From positions 372,001 to 436,000 of the forward strand of contig NZ_JALGBI010000001.1 in assembly GCF_022809125.1 (NCBI RefSeq): a stretch of 64,000 nt of DNA, written 5' to 3'. The notes beneath the pieces were generated by a model, which searched no databases, was not told the DNA's origin, and was given only the letters and a program-made list of their open reading frames with translations. The translations under genes were made by a program, and so were the position numbers. Position 1 is the stretch's first letter; the number at the start of each line of letters is the position of its first letter. Of the stretch, positions 25,278 to 34,821 are shown one piece after another. The DNA is from Variovorax terrae. GTDB lineage: Bacteria; Pseudomonadota; Gammaproteobacteria; Burkholderiales; Burkholderiaceae_C.

Positions 25278-26354
25278 TCATCTAAGCCTGTCGGATTTCT
25301 GGAAGGATTTCTGCCGCTTGAACAGGCCCTTGCGGTAGAACGGAAAGAGCTGGAACCAGGTGCGCACCTTGAGCCAGCGGCCGTACAGGCCGAGCGGCTC
25401 GAACAGCACGAAGCCGATCAGCACCGCGCCGTAGACCACGGCCTGCAGGCCCGGTGCCTGGCCGATGACGTCGGGCAGGTGGTCCTTGGACAGCGAGATC
25501 AGCTGCGGCATCGAGATCAGGAAGATGGCGCCGAGGAAGGCGCCGTGCACCGAGCCCAGGCCGCCGATCACCACCATCAGCAGCAGGTCGATCGACTGCA
25601 GGATGTTGAACTGGTCGGGCGAGATGAACTGCAGCTTGTGCGCATAGAGCGCGCCGCCGACACCGGCCAGCGCGGCCGACAGCGCGAACGACAGCGTCTT
25701 GTAGCGCGCCAGGTGGATGCCCATGCTCTGGGCCGAGATTTCGGAGTCACGGATGGCGACGAAGGCGCGCCCGGTGGACGAGCGCAGCAGGTTCAGGATG
25801 GCCAGCGTCGCCAGCACCGCGATCACCAGGCACAGGAAATAGAACTCCATGCCCGAATCCATCTTCCAGCCGCCGAGCTGCGGCGGCTTGACCTGGATGC
25901 CGGCATTGCCGCCCGTGACCGACTCCCAGCGCGCCAGAACCTCTTCCACGATGAAGCCGAACGACAGTGTGGCGATACCGAGGTAGATGCCCTTCACGCG
26001 CAGCGCGGGCAGCCCGACGATCACGCCCACCGCGGCCGACAGCAGGCCCGCGCACAGCAGCGCCAGCGGGAACGGCCAGCCCATGTTGGTCAGCACCGCC
26101 TGGGTGTAAGCCCCGACGCCGAGGAAGGCCGCATGGCCGATCGAGAACAGGCCGGTGAAGCCGGCCAGCAGCATCAGGCCCAGGCCGACGATCGAGTAGA
26201 TCAGCACGAAGGTGAGCTGCGCCAGCCAGTATTCGGGAAACAACCAGGGCGCGGCCAGCAGGAGCAGCATCAGCGCGCCGTACCAGAACACATGGCCGCC
26301 GTGCTTGGCGAGCTGGATGTCCTGGCCGTAGTCGGTCTTGAAAATAAAACGCAT
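25278..26354 (-). CDS. livM: LivM-type ABC permease
   Basis: 358 residues with about nine hydrophobic segments and the BPD_transp_2 signature GLFSIGHAAFLGVGAY, plus LPALRVKGIYLGIATLSFG and the EAA-like VAIRDSEISAQSMGI. The N-terminus (MRFIFKTDYG) is short and the C-terminus is a basic cytoplasmic tail. Pairs with LivH in the inner membrane. Confidence 0.93.
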   Translation of the reverse strand: MRFIFKTDYGQDIQLAKHGGHVFWYGALMLLLLAAPWLFPEYWLAQLTFVLIYSIVGLGLMLLAGFTGLFSIGHAAFLGVGAYTQAVLTNMGWPFPLALLCAGLLSAAVGVIVGLPALRVKGIYLGIATLSFGFIVEEVLARWESVTGGNAGIQVKPPQLGGWKMDSGMEFYFLCLVIAVLATLAILNLLRSSTGRAFVAIRDSEISAQSMGIHLARYKTLSFALSAALAGVGGALYAHKLQFISPDQFNILQSIDLLLMVVIGGLGSVHGAFLGAIFLISMPQLISLSKDHLPDVIGQAPGLQAVVYGAVLIGFVLFEPLGLYGRWLKVRTWFQLFPFYRKGLFKRQKSFQKSDRLR

Positions 26355-26420
26355 GGGCTCTTATCCAAGGAAAAAGGAACAGGCCGCAGCCATGGCAGTC
26401 GGGTGGCCCATGCGAGGGCC

Positions 26421-26494
26421 ACCGCGGAACCGGCTTTGCCGGGCCGCTGGTGGCGCCCCCCTGGGGGGAAGGCGCCGAAGGCGCTTCGGGGGGG
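26421..26494. repeat. GC-rich structured intergenic repeat R2 (livH-livM gap)
   Basis: Shares the first 31 bases with R1 almost exactly (one A/G change) and the CGAAGGCGCTTCGG end, with a diverged CCCCCCTGGGGGG middle. It starts 73 bases downstream of nothing else recognisable and ends directly at the livH stop. Confidence 0.8.
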
Positions 26495-27370
26495 TCATAC
26501 TTTTTTCCTTAGCGTTTCGCCGAACAGGCCGTTGGGCTTGACCATGAGCATGATGAGCACCACGATGTAGGCGGCCGTGTCCTTGAAGCCGTCGGGCAGG
26601 TAGAAGCCCGACAGCGATTCGACGATGCCGATGATCAGCCCGCCCACGATGGCGCCCGGCAGGCTGCCAAAGCCGCCCACCACGGCGGCCGGAAAGGCCT
26701 TGAGGCCGATGAAGCCCATGTTGGCGTGCACGAAGGTGATGGGCGCCAGCAGCAGGCCGGCGACCGCGGCCACCGCGGCGGCCAGGCCCCAGACCAGGCC
26801 GTTCAGGCGCTTGACCGGAATGCCCATGTAGTAGGCCGCGAGCTGGTTCTGCGACGAGGCCTGCATCGCGATGCCGAGCTTGCTGTAGCGGAACATCGCG
26901 AACAGCAGCAGGCACAGCACGGCGGTGGTGCCGATCACCGCCATCTGCTCGACGTTGAGCACCAGCGCGCCGACGTTCCAGATCATGTCCTTGTAGGGCA
27001 CGGGCAGGGTGTGGGTCTCGGTGCCGATGCCGGGGATCATGGTGATGGCGCCGCGCGCCACGTAGCCGATGCCGATGGTCAGCATCACGATCGAGAAGGC
27101 CGGCTGGCCGAGGATCGGTCGGATCACTAGCCGCTCGAGCACGATGCCGAACAGCGCCATGGCGGCGATGGCGCTGATCACCGCCAGCCAGAACGGAAAG
27201 CCCAGCAGCGTCATCAGCGCCAGCGCGCAGAACGCGCCCAGCATCATCAGCTCGCCCTGCGCGAAGCTCACGGTCTCGGTAGCCTTGTAGATCAGCACGA
27301 AGCCCAGTGCGATCAGGCCGTAGATGCAGCCCTGCGAGATGCCGCTGATCACCAGTTGGAGAAATTGCAC
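26495..27370 (-). CDS. livH: LivH-type ABC permease
   Basis: 291 residues, hydrophobic throughout: ISGISQGCIYGLIALGFVLI at the N-terminus, ATETVSFAQGELMMLGAF and a MASSQNQLAAYYMGIPV-like EAA loop, typical of LivH. First gene of the operon livH-livM-livG-livF-acyl-CoA synthetase-binding protein(s). The 188-base divergent region upstream (27371-27558) holds its promoter; no convincing operator was found. Confidence 0.93.
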   Translation of the reverse strand: MQFLQLVISGISQGCIYGLIALGFVLIYKATETVSFAQGELMMLGAFCALALMTLLGFPFWLAVISAIAAMALFGIVLERLVIRPILGQPAFSIVMLTIGIGYVARGAITMIPGIGTETHTLPVPYKDMIWNVGALVLNVEQMAVIGTTAVLCLLLFAMFRYSKLGIAMQASSQNQLAAYYMGIPVKRLNGLVWGLAAAVAAVAGLLLAPITFVHANMGFIGLKAFPAAVVGGFGSLPGAIVGGLIIGIVESLSGFYLPDGFKDTAAYIVVLIMLMVKPNGLFGETLRKKV

Positions 27371-27558
27371 GGATCAGCGCTCCTGCCGTGCGGCTTCAGC
27401 GAAGGCGGTGGCCTCCCGGGGGAGCTGCGGACTGCGGCGCGCATCGGCGATCATGGTCTCTCCTGAATCGTGTGGCACGGTTATATCTGTGCATGCGTGA
27501 ACTGTCGTCAGGGTTGTTCCGAATACGGGGTCACTTCGGGATCAGGGGTAATCCCTGC

Positions 27559-28395
<837 letters not shown>

Positions 28396-28401
28396 GAAGG
28401 A

Positions 28402-28455
28402 AAAGGCCCGGAGGTCCAGGTGAGGTGGACGTTGGGTGCTATCAAATCGGTAGCA
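28402..28455 (+). repeat. Dispersed GTCC/GCTAT element, copy A
   Basis: AAAGGCCCGGAGGTCCAGGT, GAGGTGGACG and the short inverted repeat TGCTATCAAATCGGTAGCA. Intergenic, between the crotonase and the convergent thioesterase. Confidence 0.8.
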
Positions 28456-28456
28456 A

Positions 28457-28867
28457 TCAGTCTTTCGGCACGGGCCGCGGCTGGCCCTGGTCGTCGATCG
28501 CCACATAGGTCAGGCTGGCCTCGGTGACCTTGATGTACTGGCCCTGCGAACGGAAGCGCTCGGCATAGACCTCGACCTTGACCGTCATCGAGGTGCGCCC
28601 GATGCGCGTGAGCGACGAGTAGAACGACAGGATGTCGCCCACCCTCACCGGCTGCTTGAAGATGAACTCGTTGACGGCCACCGTGGCCATGCGGCCCTTG
28701 GCGTGCCGCGCGGGGATCACCGAGCCGGCCAGGTCGACCTGGGCCATGACCCAGCCGCCGAAGATGTCGCCGTTGGCGTTGCAGTCGGCGGGCATGGGGA
28801 TGACCTTGAGAACCAGTTCCTGGTCGGTGGGCAGTTCAACCCGGGGGGCGCTTGAATCGGCGGACAT
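28457..28867 (-). CDS. YciA-type acyl-CoA thioesterase
   Basis: 136 residues of the hotdog BFIT/YciA family: MPADCNANGDIFGGWVMAQ carries the catalytic Asn/Asp and GG motif, followed by NEFIFKQPVRVGD and FRSQGQYIKVTEA. ATG 28867 is preferred over an upstream GTG. It releases CoA from short to medium acyl-CoAs in the cytosol. It is divergent from the Atm1-type exporter with 38 bases between starts. Confidence 0.88.
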   Translation of the reverse strand: MSADSSAPRVELPTDQELVLKVIPMPADCNANGDIFGGWVMAQVDLAGSVIPARHAKGRMATVAVNEFIFKQPVRVGDILSFYSSLTRIGRTSMTVKVEVYAERFRSQGQYIKVTEASLTYVAIDDQGQPRPVPKD

Positions 28868-28905
28868 GGGCACAATCTGAGATCAATAACACCGGATTGT
28901 CCCCC

Positions 28906-30753
28906 ATGCGCCGCAGTGGCGAACTTGCCTCCCCCTCCCTGACCCCCGCCCCGGCGGCCGCACCCCCCGCCGCGAGCGCCGACTGGGCCACCCTGCGCCG
29001 GCTCTTTCCCTACCTCTGGCAGTACAAATGGCGCGTGCTCGCGGCGCTGGCCTTCATGGTGGGCGCCAAGCTGGCCAACGTGGGCGTGCCGGTGCTGTTG
29101 AAGAACCTGGTCGACGCGCTGGCCCTCAAGCCCGGCGACACCCGCGCCGTGCTGGTGGTGCCGGTGGCGCTGCTGCTGGGCTACGGGCTGCTGCGGCTGT
29201 CGACCTCGCTGTTCACCGAGCTGCGCGAGCTGGTGTTCGCCAAGGCCACGCAGGGCGCAGCGCGCAGCATCGCGCTGCAGACCTTCGAGCACCTGCATGC
29301 CCTGAGCCTGCGCTTTCACCTGGAGCGCCAGACCGGCGGCATGACGCGCGACATCGAGCGCGGCGTGCGCGGCATCGAGTCGCTGATCTCGTATTCGCTC
29401 TACAGCATCGTGCCCACGCTGATCGAGGTGGCGCTGGTGCTCTCGATCCTGGCGGTGAAGTTCGATGTCTGGTTCGCCTGGATCACGCTGGCGGCGCTGG
29501 CGGTCTACATCGTGTTCACCGTCAGCGTCACCGAATGGCGCACCCAGTTCCGCAAGCAGGCCAACGAGTTTGACTCGGCGGCGCACACCAAGGCGATCGA
29601 CTCGCTGCTGAACTACGAGACCGTCAAGTACTTCAACAACGAGGGCTTCGAGGCCCGGCGCTACGACGAAAGCCTGGAGAAGCTGCGCCGCGCGCGCCTG
29701 AAGGCGCAGACCACGCTGAGCCTGCTCAACACTGGCCAGCAGCTCATCATCGCGGTCGGGCTGGTGGCCATGCTGTGGCGCGCCACGCAGGGCGTGGTGG
29801 ACGGGCACATGACGCTGGGCGACCTGGTGATGGTCAACGCCTTCATGATCCAGCTCTACATCCCGCTGAACTTTCTGGGCGTGATCTACCGCGAGATCAA
29901 GCAGAGCCTGACCGACCTCGACAAGATGTTCACGCTGATGGAAAAGGAGCGCGAGATCGCCGACGCGCCCGGCGCCGCGGCGCTCACCGGCCTGCACCAG
30001 CCCACGGTGCGCTTCGAGGACGTGAGCTTCGCCTACGAGCCCGAGCGGCCCATCCTGCACCACATCAGCTTCGAGATCCCCGCGGGCAGGACGGTGGCCG
30101 TGGTCGGGCCCTCGGGCTCGGGCAAGTCCACGCTGGCGCGCCTGCTGTACCGCTTCTACGACGTGGGCTCGCCCGGCGGCCCCGCCGGGGCGGGCGGCCG
30201 CATCACCCTGGCCGGCCAGGACATCCGCACGGTCACCCAGGCCAGCGTGCGCCAGGCCATCGGCATCGTGCCGCAGGACACCGTGCTGTTCAACGACACG
30301 GTGGAATACAACATCGCCTACGGCCGCCCCGGCGCCAGCCGGGCCGACGTCGAGGCGGCGGCCCGGGCCGCCCACATCCATGGCTTCATCAGCGCCACGC
30401 CCCGGGGCTACGACACCATGGTGGGCGAGCGCGGGCTCAAGCTCTCGGGCGGCGAGAAGCAGCGCGTGGCGATCGCGCGCACCCTGCTCAAGGATCCGCC
30501 GATCCTGATCTTCGACGAAGCCACCTCGGCGCTGGACTCGGCCAACGAGCGCGCGATCCAGGCCGAGCTGCAAAGCGCCGCGCAGAACAAGACCACGCTG
30601 GTGATCGCGCACCGCCTGTCCACCGTGGTGGACGCGCACGAGATCCTGGTGATGGAGGCCGGCCGCATCATCGAGCGCGGCACCCATGCCGAACTGCTGG
30701 CGCAGCAGGGCCGCTACGCCAGAATGTGGGCGCTGCAGCAAAGTTCGGAGTGA
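28906..30753 (+). CDS. Atm1/HMT1-type ABC exporter (fused TMD-NBD)
   Basis: 615 residues. The N-terminal six-TM exporter domain includes the Atm1 hallmark [19 protein letters not shown] and [18 protein letters not shown]. The C-terminal ATPase has [39 protein letters not shown] and AHRLSTV. Bacterial and mitochondrial Atm1 proteins export glutathione-linked sulfur or metal conjugates as homodimers. ATG 28906 gives an Ala/Pro-rich leader of about 30 residues before the first helix. Single-gene unit followed by element copy B. Confidence 0.92.
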   Translation: MRRSGELASPSLTPAPAAAPPAASADWATLRRLFPYLWQYKWRVLAALAFMVGAKLANVGVPVLLKNLVDALALKPGDTRAVLVVPVALLLGYGLLRLSTSLFTELRELVFAKATQGAARSIALQTFEHLHALSLRFHLERQTGGMTRDIERGVRGIESLISYSLYSIVPTLIEVALVLSILAVKFDVWFAWITLAALAVYIVFTVSVTEWRTQFRKQANEFDSAAHTKAIDSLLNYETVKYFNNEGFEARRYDESLEKLRRARLKAQTTLSLLNTGQQLIIAVGLVAMLWRATQGVVDGHMTLGDLVMVNAFMIQLYIPLNFLGVIYREIKQSLTDLDKMFTLMEKEREIADAPGAAALTGLHQPTVRFEDVSFAYEPERPILHHISFEIPAGRTVAVVGPSGSGKSTLARLLYRFYDVGSPGGPAGAGGRITLAGQDIRTVTQASVRQAIGIVPQDTVLFNDTVEYNIAYGRPGASRADVEAAARAAHIHGFISATPRGYDTMVGERGLKLSGGEKQRVAIARTLLKDPPILIFDEATSALDSANERAIQAELQSAAQNKTTLVIAHRLSTVVDAHEILVMEAGRIIERGTHAELLAQQGRYARMWALQQSSE

Positions 30754-30806
30754 TTTGGGCCAGAGGTCCGCATGGGGTGGTCATTGATTGCTATCAAATG
30801 AATAGC
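30753..30806 (+). repeat. Dispersed GTCC/GCTAT element, copy B
   Basis: ATTTGGGCCAGAGGTCCGCA, GGGGTGGTCATTGAT and the inverted repeat GCTAT-CAAATGA-ATAGC. It starts at the stop codon of the exporter gene. Confidence 0.8.
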
Positions 30807-30823
30807 GAATGGCGTTCGGGCCC

Positions 30824-30842
30824 AGGGGGGCGTAGCGCCCCT
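30824..30842. terminator. GC-rich hairpin after the exporter gene
   Basis: AGGGGGGCG-TA-GCGCCCCT can form a strong stem. It lacks a U-tract, so termination is only possible. Confidence 0.35.
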
Positions 30843-30876
30843 GCCGCCCTGGCCGGGTGCGCTTCGGGCGTGGTGC

Positions 30877-30882
30877 TATAAA
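30877..30882 (+). promoter_or_regulatory. TATAAA -10-like box, 6 bases before a small ORF
   Basis: TATAAA then TCAGCG then ATG 30889. This places the predicted transcription start on the small ORF's ATG. No good -35 is visible. Confidence 0.4.
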
Positions 30883-30888
30883 TCAGCG

Positions 30889-30966
30889 ATGCACCGCTGC
30901 CGCATCAGGCGGCGGCGCGCCAACCCGATTTTCTGCCGCCGCCGACCGCTCGAGATGCCTTCATGA
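30889..30966 (+). CDS. Possible 25-codon leader ORF coupled to the PPOX gene
   Basis: The reading frame MHRCRIRRRRANPIFCRRRP followed by LEMPS ends in TGA that overlaps the next gene's ATG (ATGA). A TATAAA box 6 bases upstream would make it leaderless. It is very Arg-rich with two Cys. Either a genuine coupled leader peptide or a chance frame in a 5' untranslated region; codon content alone cannot decide. Confidence 0.35.
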   Translation: MHRCRIRRRRANPIFCRRRPLEMPS

Positions 30967-31592
30967 CCCAGCCCGCCGATCCCCACCTCATCAGCACCCC
31001 GGAACAACTGGCCTCGCTCTTCGGCGAGGTGGGCGAGGCCTCGCTGAAGAAGGAAGTGTCGTTCGTCCACCCGCACTACCGGGCGCTGATCGAGGCCTCG
31101 CCGTTCGCCGTGCTGGCCACGAGCGGGCCCGACGGGCTGGACGCCTCGCCGCGCGGCGATCCGCCCGGCTTCGTGGTGGTGCAGGACGCGCACACGCTGC
31201 TGCTGCCGGAGCGCCGCGGCAACAACCGGGTCGACAGCCTGCGCAACCTGCTCGCCGATCCGCGGATGGCGCTGCTGTTCCTCATTCCCGGCGTCGGCGA
31301 AACCCTGCGCGTCAACGGCCGCGCCAGCATCAGCACCGACCCGGCGCTGCTGCAGCGCTTTGCGGTGGGCGGCAGCCTGCCCAAGTGCGTGCTCGTCATC
31401 CGCGTGGAGACGGTCTTCTTCCAGTGCGCCCGCGCGATCCAGCGCTCCAGGCTGTGGCAGCCGGTGCCGCCGGATGCGCGGCCCGGCGTGCCCAGCCCCG
31501 GCACCATGCTGGCCGCCCTGACCGAGGCCGGCATCGACGGAGAGACCTACGACCGCGAACTGCCCGCGCGGCAGCGCGCCACGCTCTACTAG
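30963..31592 (+). CDS. Pyridoxamine 5'-phosphate oxidase-like FMN-binding protein
   Basis: 209 residues of the split-barrel flavoprotein family (MSMEG_1061-like PPOX subgroup): FAVLATSGPDGLDASPRGDP, GNNRVDSLRNLLADPRMALLF and VNGRASISTDPALLQ. Such proteins bind FMN or F420 as dimers and are usually of unknown substrate. The sequence CVLVIRVETVFFQCARAI near the end is typical of the subgroup. Its start overlaps the small upstream frame. The next gene follows by 43 bases. Confidence 0.88.
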   Translation: MTQPADPHLISTPEQLASLFGEVGEASLKKEVSFVHPHYRALIEASPFAVLATSGPDGLDASPRGDPPGFVVVQDAHTLLLPERRGNNRVDSLRNLLADPRMALLFLIPGVGETLRVNGRASISTDPALLQRFAVGGSLPKCVLVIRVETVFFQCARAIQRSRLWQPVPPDARPGVPSPGTMLAALTEAGIDGETYDRELPARQRATLY

Positions 31593-31635
31593 CGCGGCAG
31601 CAAGGCCACCCCCGAACCACCACGCCGGAGCGCCC

Positions 31636-32073
31636 ATGCCTGCACCCTGGCTTTCCGTGGCCGCTCAGGAGATCGGCGTGGCCCAGTACCCGGCCGGCCA
31701 GAGCAACCCCCGCATCACCGAGTACCACGCGGGCACGAACATCCGCGGGTATGACGACAAGGCCTCCTGGTGCTCGTCGTTCGTCAACTGGTGCCTGGCC
31801 CAGGCAGGCATCGCGGGCACGGGGTCGGCGCTGGCGCGCTCCTGGCTGGAGTGGGGCCGTCCGCTGGATCAGCCGGTGCCCGGCTGCATCGTCGTGCTGT
31901 ACCGGGACGACCCGGACAGCTGGAAGGGCCATGTCGGGTTCTACCTGCGCTCTGACGAACACCAGGTCTACCTGCTGGGCGGCAACCAGCTCGGGCAGGT
32001 GCGCGAGCAGGGCTATCCCCTGGCGTCCGTGCTGGGCTATCGCTGGCCTGAGGCGGGGGAGGCGGGGCCCTGA
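31636..32073 (+). CDS. TIGR02594-family NlpC/P60-CHAP-like hydrolase domain protein
   Basis: 145 residues consisting of a single papain-like domain: KASWCSSFVNW supplies a likely nucleophile Cys (about residue 54) and WKGHVGFYL the His. TIGR02594 proteins resemble CHAP-type peptidoglycan amidases found in phages and secreted effectors. No signal peptide or lysis-gene neighbour is visible, so cytosolic, T6SS-linked or phage-remnant origin cannot be told apart. Confidence 0.7.
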   Translation: MPAPWLSVAAQEIGVAQYPAGQSNPRITEYHAGTNIRGYDDKASWCSSFVNWCLAQAGIAGTGSALARSWLEWGRPLDQPVPGCIVVLYRDDPDSWKGHVGFYLRSDEHQVYLLGGNQLGQVREQGYPLASVLGYRWPEAGEAGP

Positions 32074-32087
32074 CCAGGGGCCCGATG

Positions 32088-32756
32088 TCAGCGCAGGTAG
32101 CTGCGGTTCAGCCGGATCTCGAGCTTCTTCTGCAGCGCCTCAAAGAACGCGCTCATGGCCCAGTAGAGGCCCGCGGCCGCCAGGTACAGCGGGAACGGCT
32201 GGAAGGTGGTGGCGATCACTTCCTTGGTGGCCAGCATCAGCTCACCCACCGCGATCACCGAGACCAGGGAGGTGTCCTTGATCAGGCTGATCAGGCTGTT
32301 GGAGAGGCTGGGCACGGCCAGCCGCAGGGCCTGCGGGCCCACCACGTGGCGCAGCGTCTGCCACTGGGTGAAGCCGAGGCTGCGCGAGGCATCCCATTGC
32401 CCGTGGGACACGCCGTTGATGGCGCCGCGGATGGTCTCGGACAGGTAGGCGCCCACGTTCAGGCTCAGGCCCAGGATGCCGGCGGTGATCGGCTCGAACT
32501 GGATGCCGATGCTCGGCAGGCCGTAGTAGATGACGAACAGCTGCACCAATAGCGGCGTGCCGCGCATGCAGCTCACGTACAGCGCGGCCAGGCCCGACAG
32601 CAGCGGCAGCCTGGCCAGCCGCGTGACGGCCACCAGCGTGCCGATCAGCGCGCCGAAGACGACGGAGGCGAGCGCCAGCACCAGGGTGTAGCCGGCGCCC
32701 TTGAGCAGCAGCGGCAGCGCATCGCGCAAGAGTGGGATCAGGCCATTGGCATCCAT
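32088..32756 (-). CDS. Polar amino acid ABC transporter permease
   Basis: 222 residues with about five TM helices and the HisM/GlnP signature: YVSCMRGTPLLVQLFVIYY, SETIRGAINGVSHGQWDASR (EAA loop) and LGFTQWQTLRHVVGPQALR. ATG 32756 follows GGAGGA. Downstream of a matching binding protein and separated from it by a terminator-like hairpin. No ATPase gene is nearby. Confidence 0.9.
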   Translation of the reverse strand: MDANGLIPLLRDALPLLLKGAGYTLVLALASVVFGALIGTLVAVTRLARLPLLSGLAALYVSCMRGTPLLVQLFVIYYGLPSIGIQFEPITAGILGLSLNVGAYLSETIRGAINGVSHGQWDASRSLGFTQWQTLRHVVGPQALRLAVPSLSNSLISLIKDTSLVSVIAVGELMLATKEVIATTFQPFPLYLAAAGLYWAMSAFFEALQKKLEIRLNRSYLR

Positions 32757-32773
32757 GCGTCCTCCGAACATGA

Positions 32774-32797
32774 AAAACCCCGGCCAGGGGCCGGGGC
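32774..32797 (-). terminator. Terminator/attenuator between binding-protein and permease genes
   Basis: On the minus strand CCCCGGCC-CCT-GGCCGGGG is followed by TTTTT. It lies 17 bases before the permease start codon and 35 bases after the binding-protein stop, so it should cut permease mRNA relative to binding-protein mRNA. Confidence 0.75.
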
Positions 32798-32832
32798 GGT
32801 TGTCGGGGCGATGGTAGCGCCTGGCGGCGGCG

Positions 32833-33615
32833 CTACTGCGCGCGCGGCGGCTTGCTCACATCGCGGTCGAACCACTTGACGGAGATTTTCGCAAAGCTGC
32901 CGTCGGCCTGGAGATCGGCCAGCGCCTTGTCGATCGCGGCCTTGAACCTGGGGTTGTTCTTGACGAACGGAATGCCCGACTTCTCGAGCTCGCCCACCGG
33001 CGCGCCGGGCTTGAGCGGCAGCCGCGTCTGCCGCACGATGTAGGGGATCAGCAGGCTGTCGTTCAGCGCCGCGTCGATGCGGCCGAGCGCGAGGTCCTGC
33101 AGGTATTCCTGGGCGCCGGGATAGGTCTTGACGTCGATGCCGCCCACGGCCCGGGCGAGGTCGGCGAAGTTGGTGCCCTGGCCCACACCGAGCTTTCGGC
33201 CCTTGAGGTCGGCCAGCGACTTGAACTCGCGCTTCTCGTCCTTGCGCACGATGAGCTGCGGGCTGGAGATCGTGTAGGGCTCGGAGAAGTCGAAGGTTTC
33301 CTTGCGCTTGTCGGTGATGCCGACCTGGTTGATCACCACGTCGTACTTGCCGGCCTGCAGGCCGGCGAGGATGGAGCTCCATTCGCTGGTGCTGAAGACG
33401 GCCTTGACGCCGAGCTTCTGCGCCAGGGCGTTGGCCAGCTCCACCTCGAAGCCGGCGAGCTGGTTGTTCTCGCGGTAGTTGAACGGCGGGTACGTGCCTT
33501 CGAGGGCCACCTGCAGCGTGCCGCGCTGCTTTACCGTGTCCAGCAGATCGGCTGCGCCGGCGTGCAGCGCCAGCGCCAGCAACGCCGCCGCCATGAGGGG
33601 TGTGCGGATGCTCAT
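32833..33615 (-). CDS. Polar amino acid ABC substrate-binding protein
   Basis: 260 residues: signal peptide ending near HAGA, then GTLQVALEGTYPPFNYRENN, LAGFEVELANALAQKLG and YDVVINQVGITDKRKETFDFS, which is the SBP_bac_3 pattern closest in style to cystine/polar amino acid binders (TcyJ/FliY-like; substrate inferred). First gene of a two-gene unit with the permease. The region upstream to the divergent LysR gene (33616-33777) is unusually AT-rich. Confidence 0.9.
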   Translation of the reverse strand: MSIRTPLMAAALLALALHAGAADLLDTVKQRGTLQVALEGTYPPFNYRENNQLAGFEVELANALAQKLGVKAVFSTSEWSSILAGLQAGKYDVVINQVGITDKRKETFDFSEPYTISSPQLIVRKDEKREFKSLADLKGRKLGVGQGTNFADLARAVGGIDVKTYPGAQEYLQDLALGRIDAALNDSLLIPYIVRQTRLPLKPGAPVGELEKSGIPFVKNNPRFKAAIDKALADLQADGSFAKISVKWFDRDVSKPPRAQ

Positions 33616-33743
33616 ATTGCTTTATCCTATAAAAGAGCCGCTTGATTTGCTGATTTAAATATTAAGTGCTATCCGCTGAAAGTCAACCCTCGCCCAGCAG
33701 CCTGGCCCGGGAAAACGAGCGGATGCCGGAGCCGGCCGCATCG

Positions 33744-33771
33744 TTGTCCGCACAACAATCAAATTCATAAT
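33744..33771 (+). promoter_or_regulatory. Promoter of the LysR-type gene
   Basis: TTGTCC (33744-33749) and CATAAT (33766-33771) with a 16-base spacer. The -10 ends 6 bases before ATG 33778, predicting a leaderless or near-leaderless message. Confidence 0.5.
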
Positions 33772-33777
33772 TCCGTC

Positions 33778-34710
33778 ATGGAAACAAAGTGGTTGGAAGA
33801 TTTCGTCAGCCTTGCTGAAACCCGCAGCTTCAGCCGTTCGGCGCAGCTGCGCCATGTCACGCAACCCGCGTTCTCCCGCCGCATCCAGGCGCTGGAGGCC
33901 TGGGCCGGCACCGATCTGGTGGACCGCAGCTCCTACCCGACCCGGCTCACGCCGGCCGGTGAAACGCTGTACGCGCAGTCGCTCGAGATGCTGCAGGCGC
34001 TGCAGAGCACGCGCGCCATGCTGCGCGGCCACACCACGGCCGGGCAGGACGTGATCGAGTTCGCCGTGCCGCACACGCTGGCCTTCACGTTCTTTCCGGT
34101 CTGGGTGTCGAGCCTGCGCGAGAAGTTCGGCCCGATCAAGAGCCGGCTGATCGCGCTCAATGTGCATGACGCGGTGATGCGGCTGGTGGAAGGCGGCTGC
34201 GACCTGCTGATCGCCTACCACCACCCCTCGCAGCCGTTCCAGCTTGATGCCGACCGCTACGAGATGGTGAGCCTCGGGCAGGAACTGCTCGCGCCCTACG
34301 TCAAGGCCGATGCCGACGGCCAGCCGCTGTTCCGGCTGCCGGGCCGCTCCGGCCAGCCCTTGCCCTACCTCGGCTACGCGCCGGGCGCCTACCTGGGCCG
34401 CGTCACCGACCTGATCCTCAAGCAGGCGGGCACCGCGATCCACCTGGACCGCGTGTACGAGACCGACATGGCCGAGGGCTTGAAGGTGATGGCGCTCGAA
34501 GGGCACGGCGTGGCCTTCCTGCCCTACAGCGCGGTGCGCAAGGAGCTGCGCAGCAAGAAGCTGGTGAGCGCGGCCGGGCCCGAATCGGGGACGCTGGAGA
34601 TGACCATGGACATCCGCGCGTATAGGGAGAAACCCGTAGGAAAAGAGGCACCCAAGGGAACGGCGCAGGCATTATGGAGCTATTTGCAGGCGCTCACGGC
34701 GGCGAAATAG
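33778..34710 (+). CDS. LysR-type regulator, HypT/YjiE-like
   Basis: 310 residues. The HTH region begins METKWLEDFVSLAETRSFSR and continues VTQPAFSRRIQALEAWAGTDLVDR, which strongly recalls E. coli HypT (YjiE), a hypochlorite-responsive LysR protein activated by Met oxidation. The effector domain contains several Met residues (for example TLEMTMDIRAY). It lies between a divergent ABC binding protein and aspA/glt genes, so it may control dicarboxylic amino acid metabolism. The HypT resemblance is from memory. Confidence 0.82.
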   Translation: METKWLEDFVSLAETRSFSRSAQLRHVTQPAFSRRIQALEAWAGTDLVDRSSYPTRLTPAGETLYAQSLEMLQALQSTRAMLRGHTTAGQDVIEFAVPHTLAFTFFPVWVSSLREKFGPIKSRLIALNVHDAVMRLVEGGCDLLIAYHHPSQPFQLDADRYEMVSLGQELLAPYVKADADGQPLFRLPGRSGQPLPYLGYAPGAYLGRVTDLILKQAGTAIHLDRVYETDMAEGLKVMALEGHGVAFLPYSAVRKELRSKKLVSAAGPESGTLEMTMDIRAYREKPVGKEAPKGTAQALWSYLQALTAAK

Positions 34711-34821
34711 CGAAGTAGGGCAATCTATAAGCATCATGCATAACACCTCGCGCAATCAGCATTGGCGTTTCACCGGGCAGACCTCTAAAGTTCGCGCCAT
34801 ACCAAAAACCGATGAGACAAC

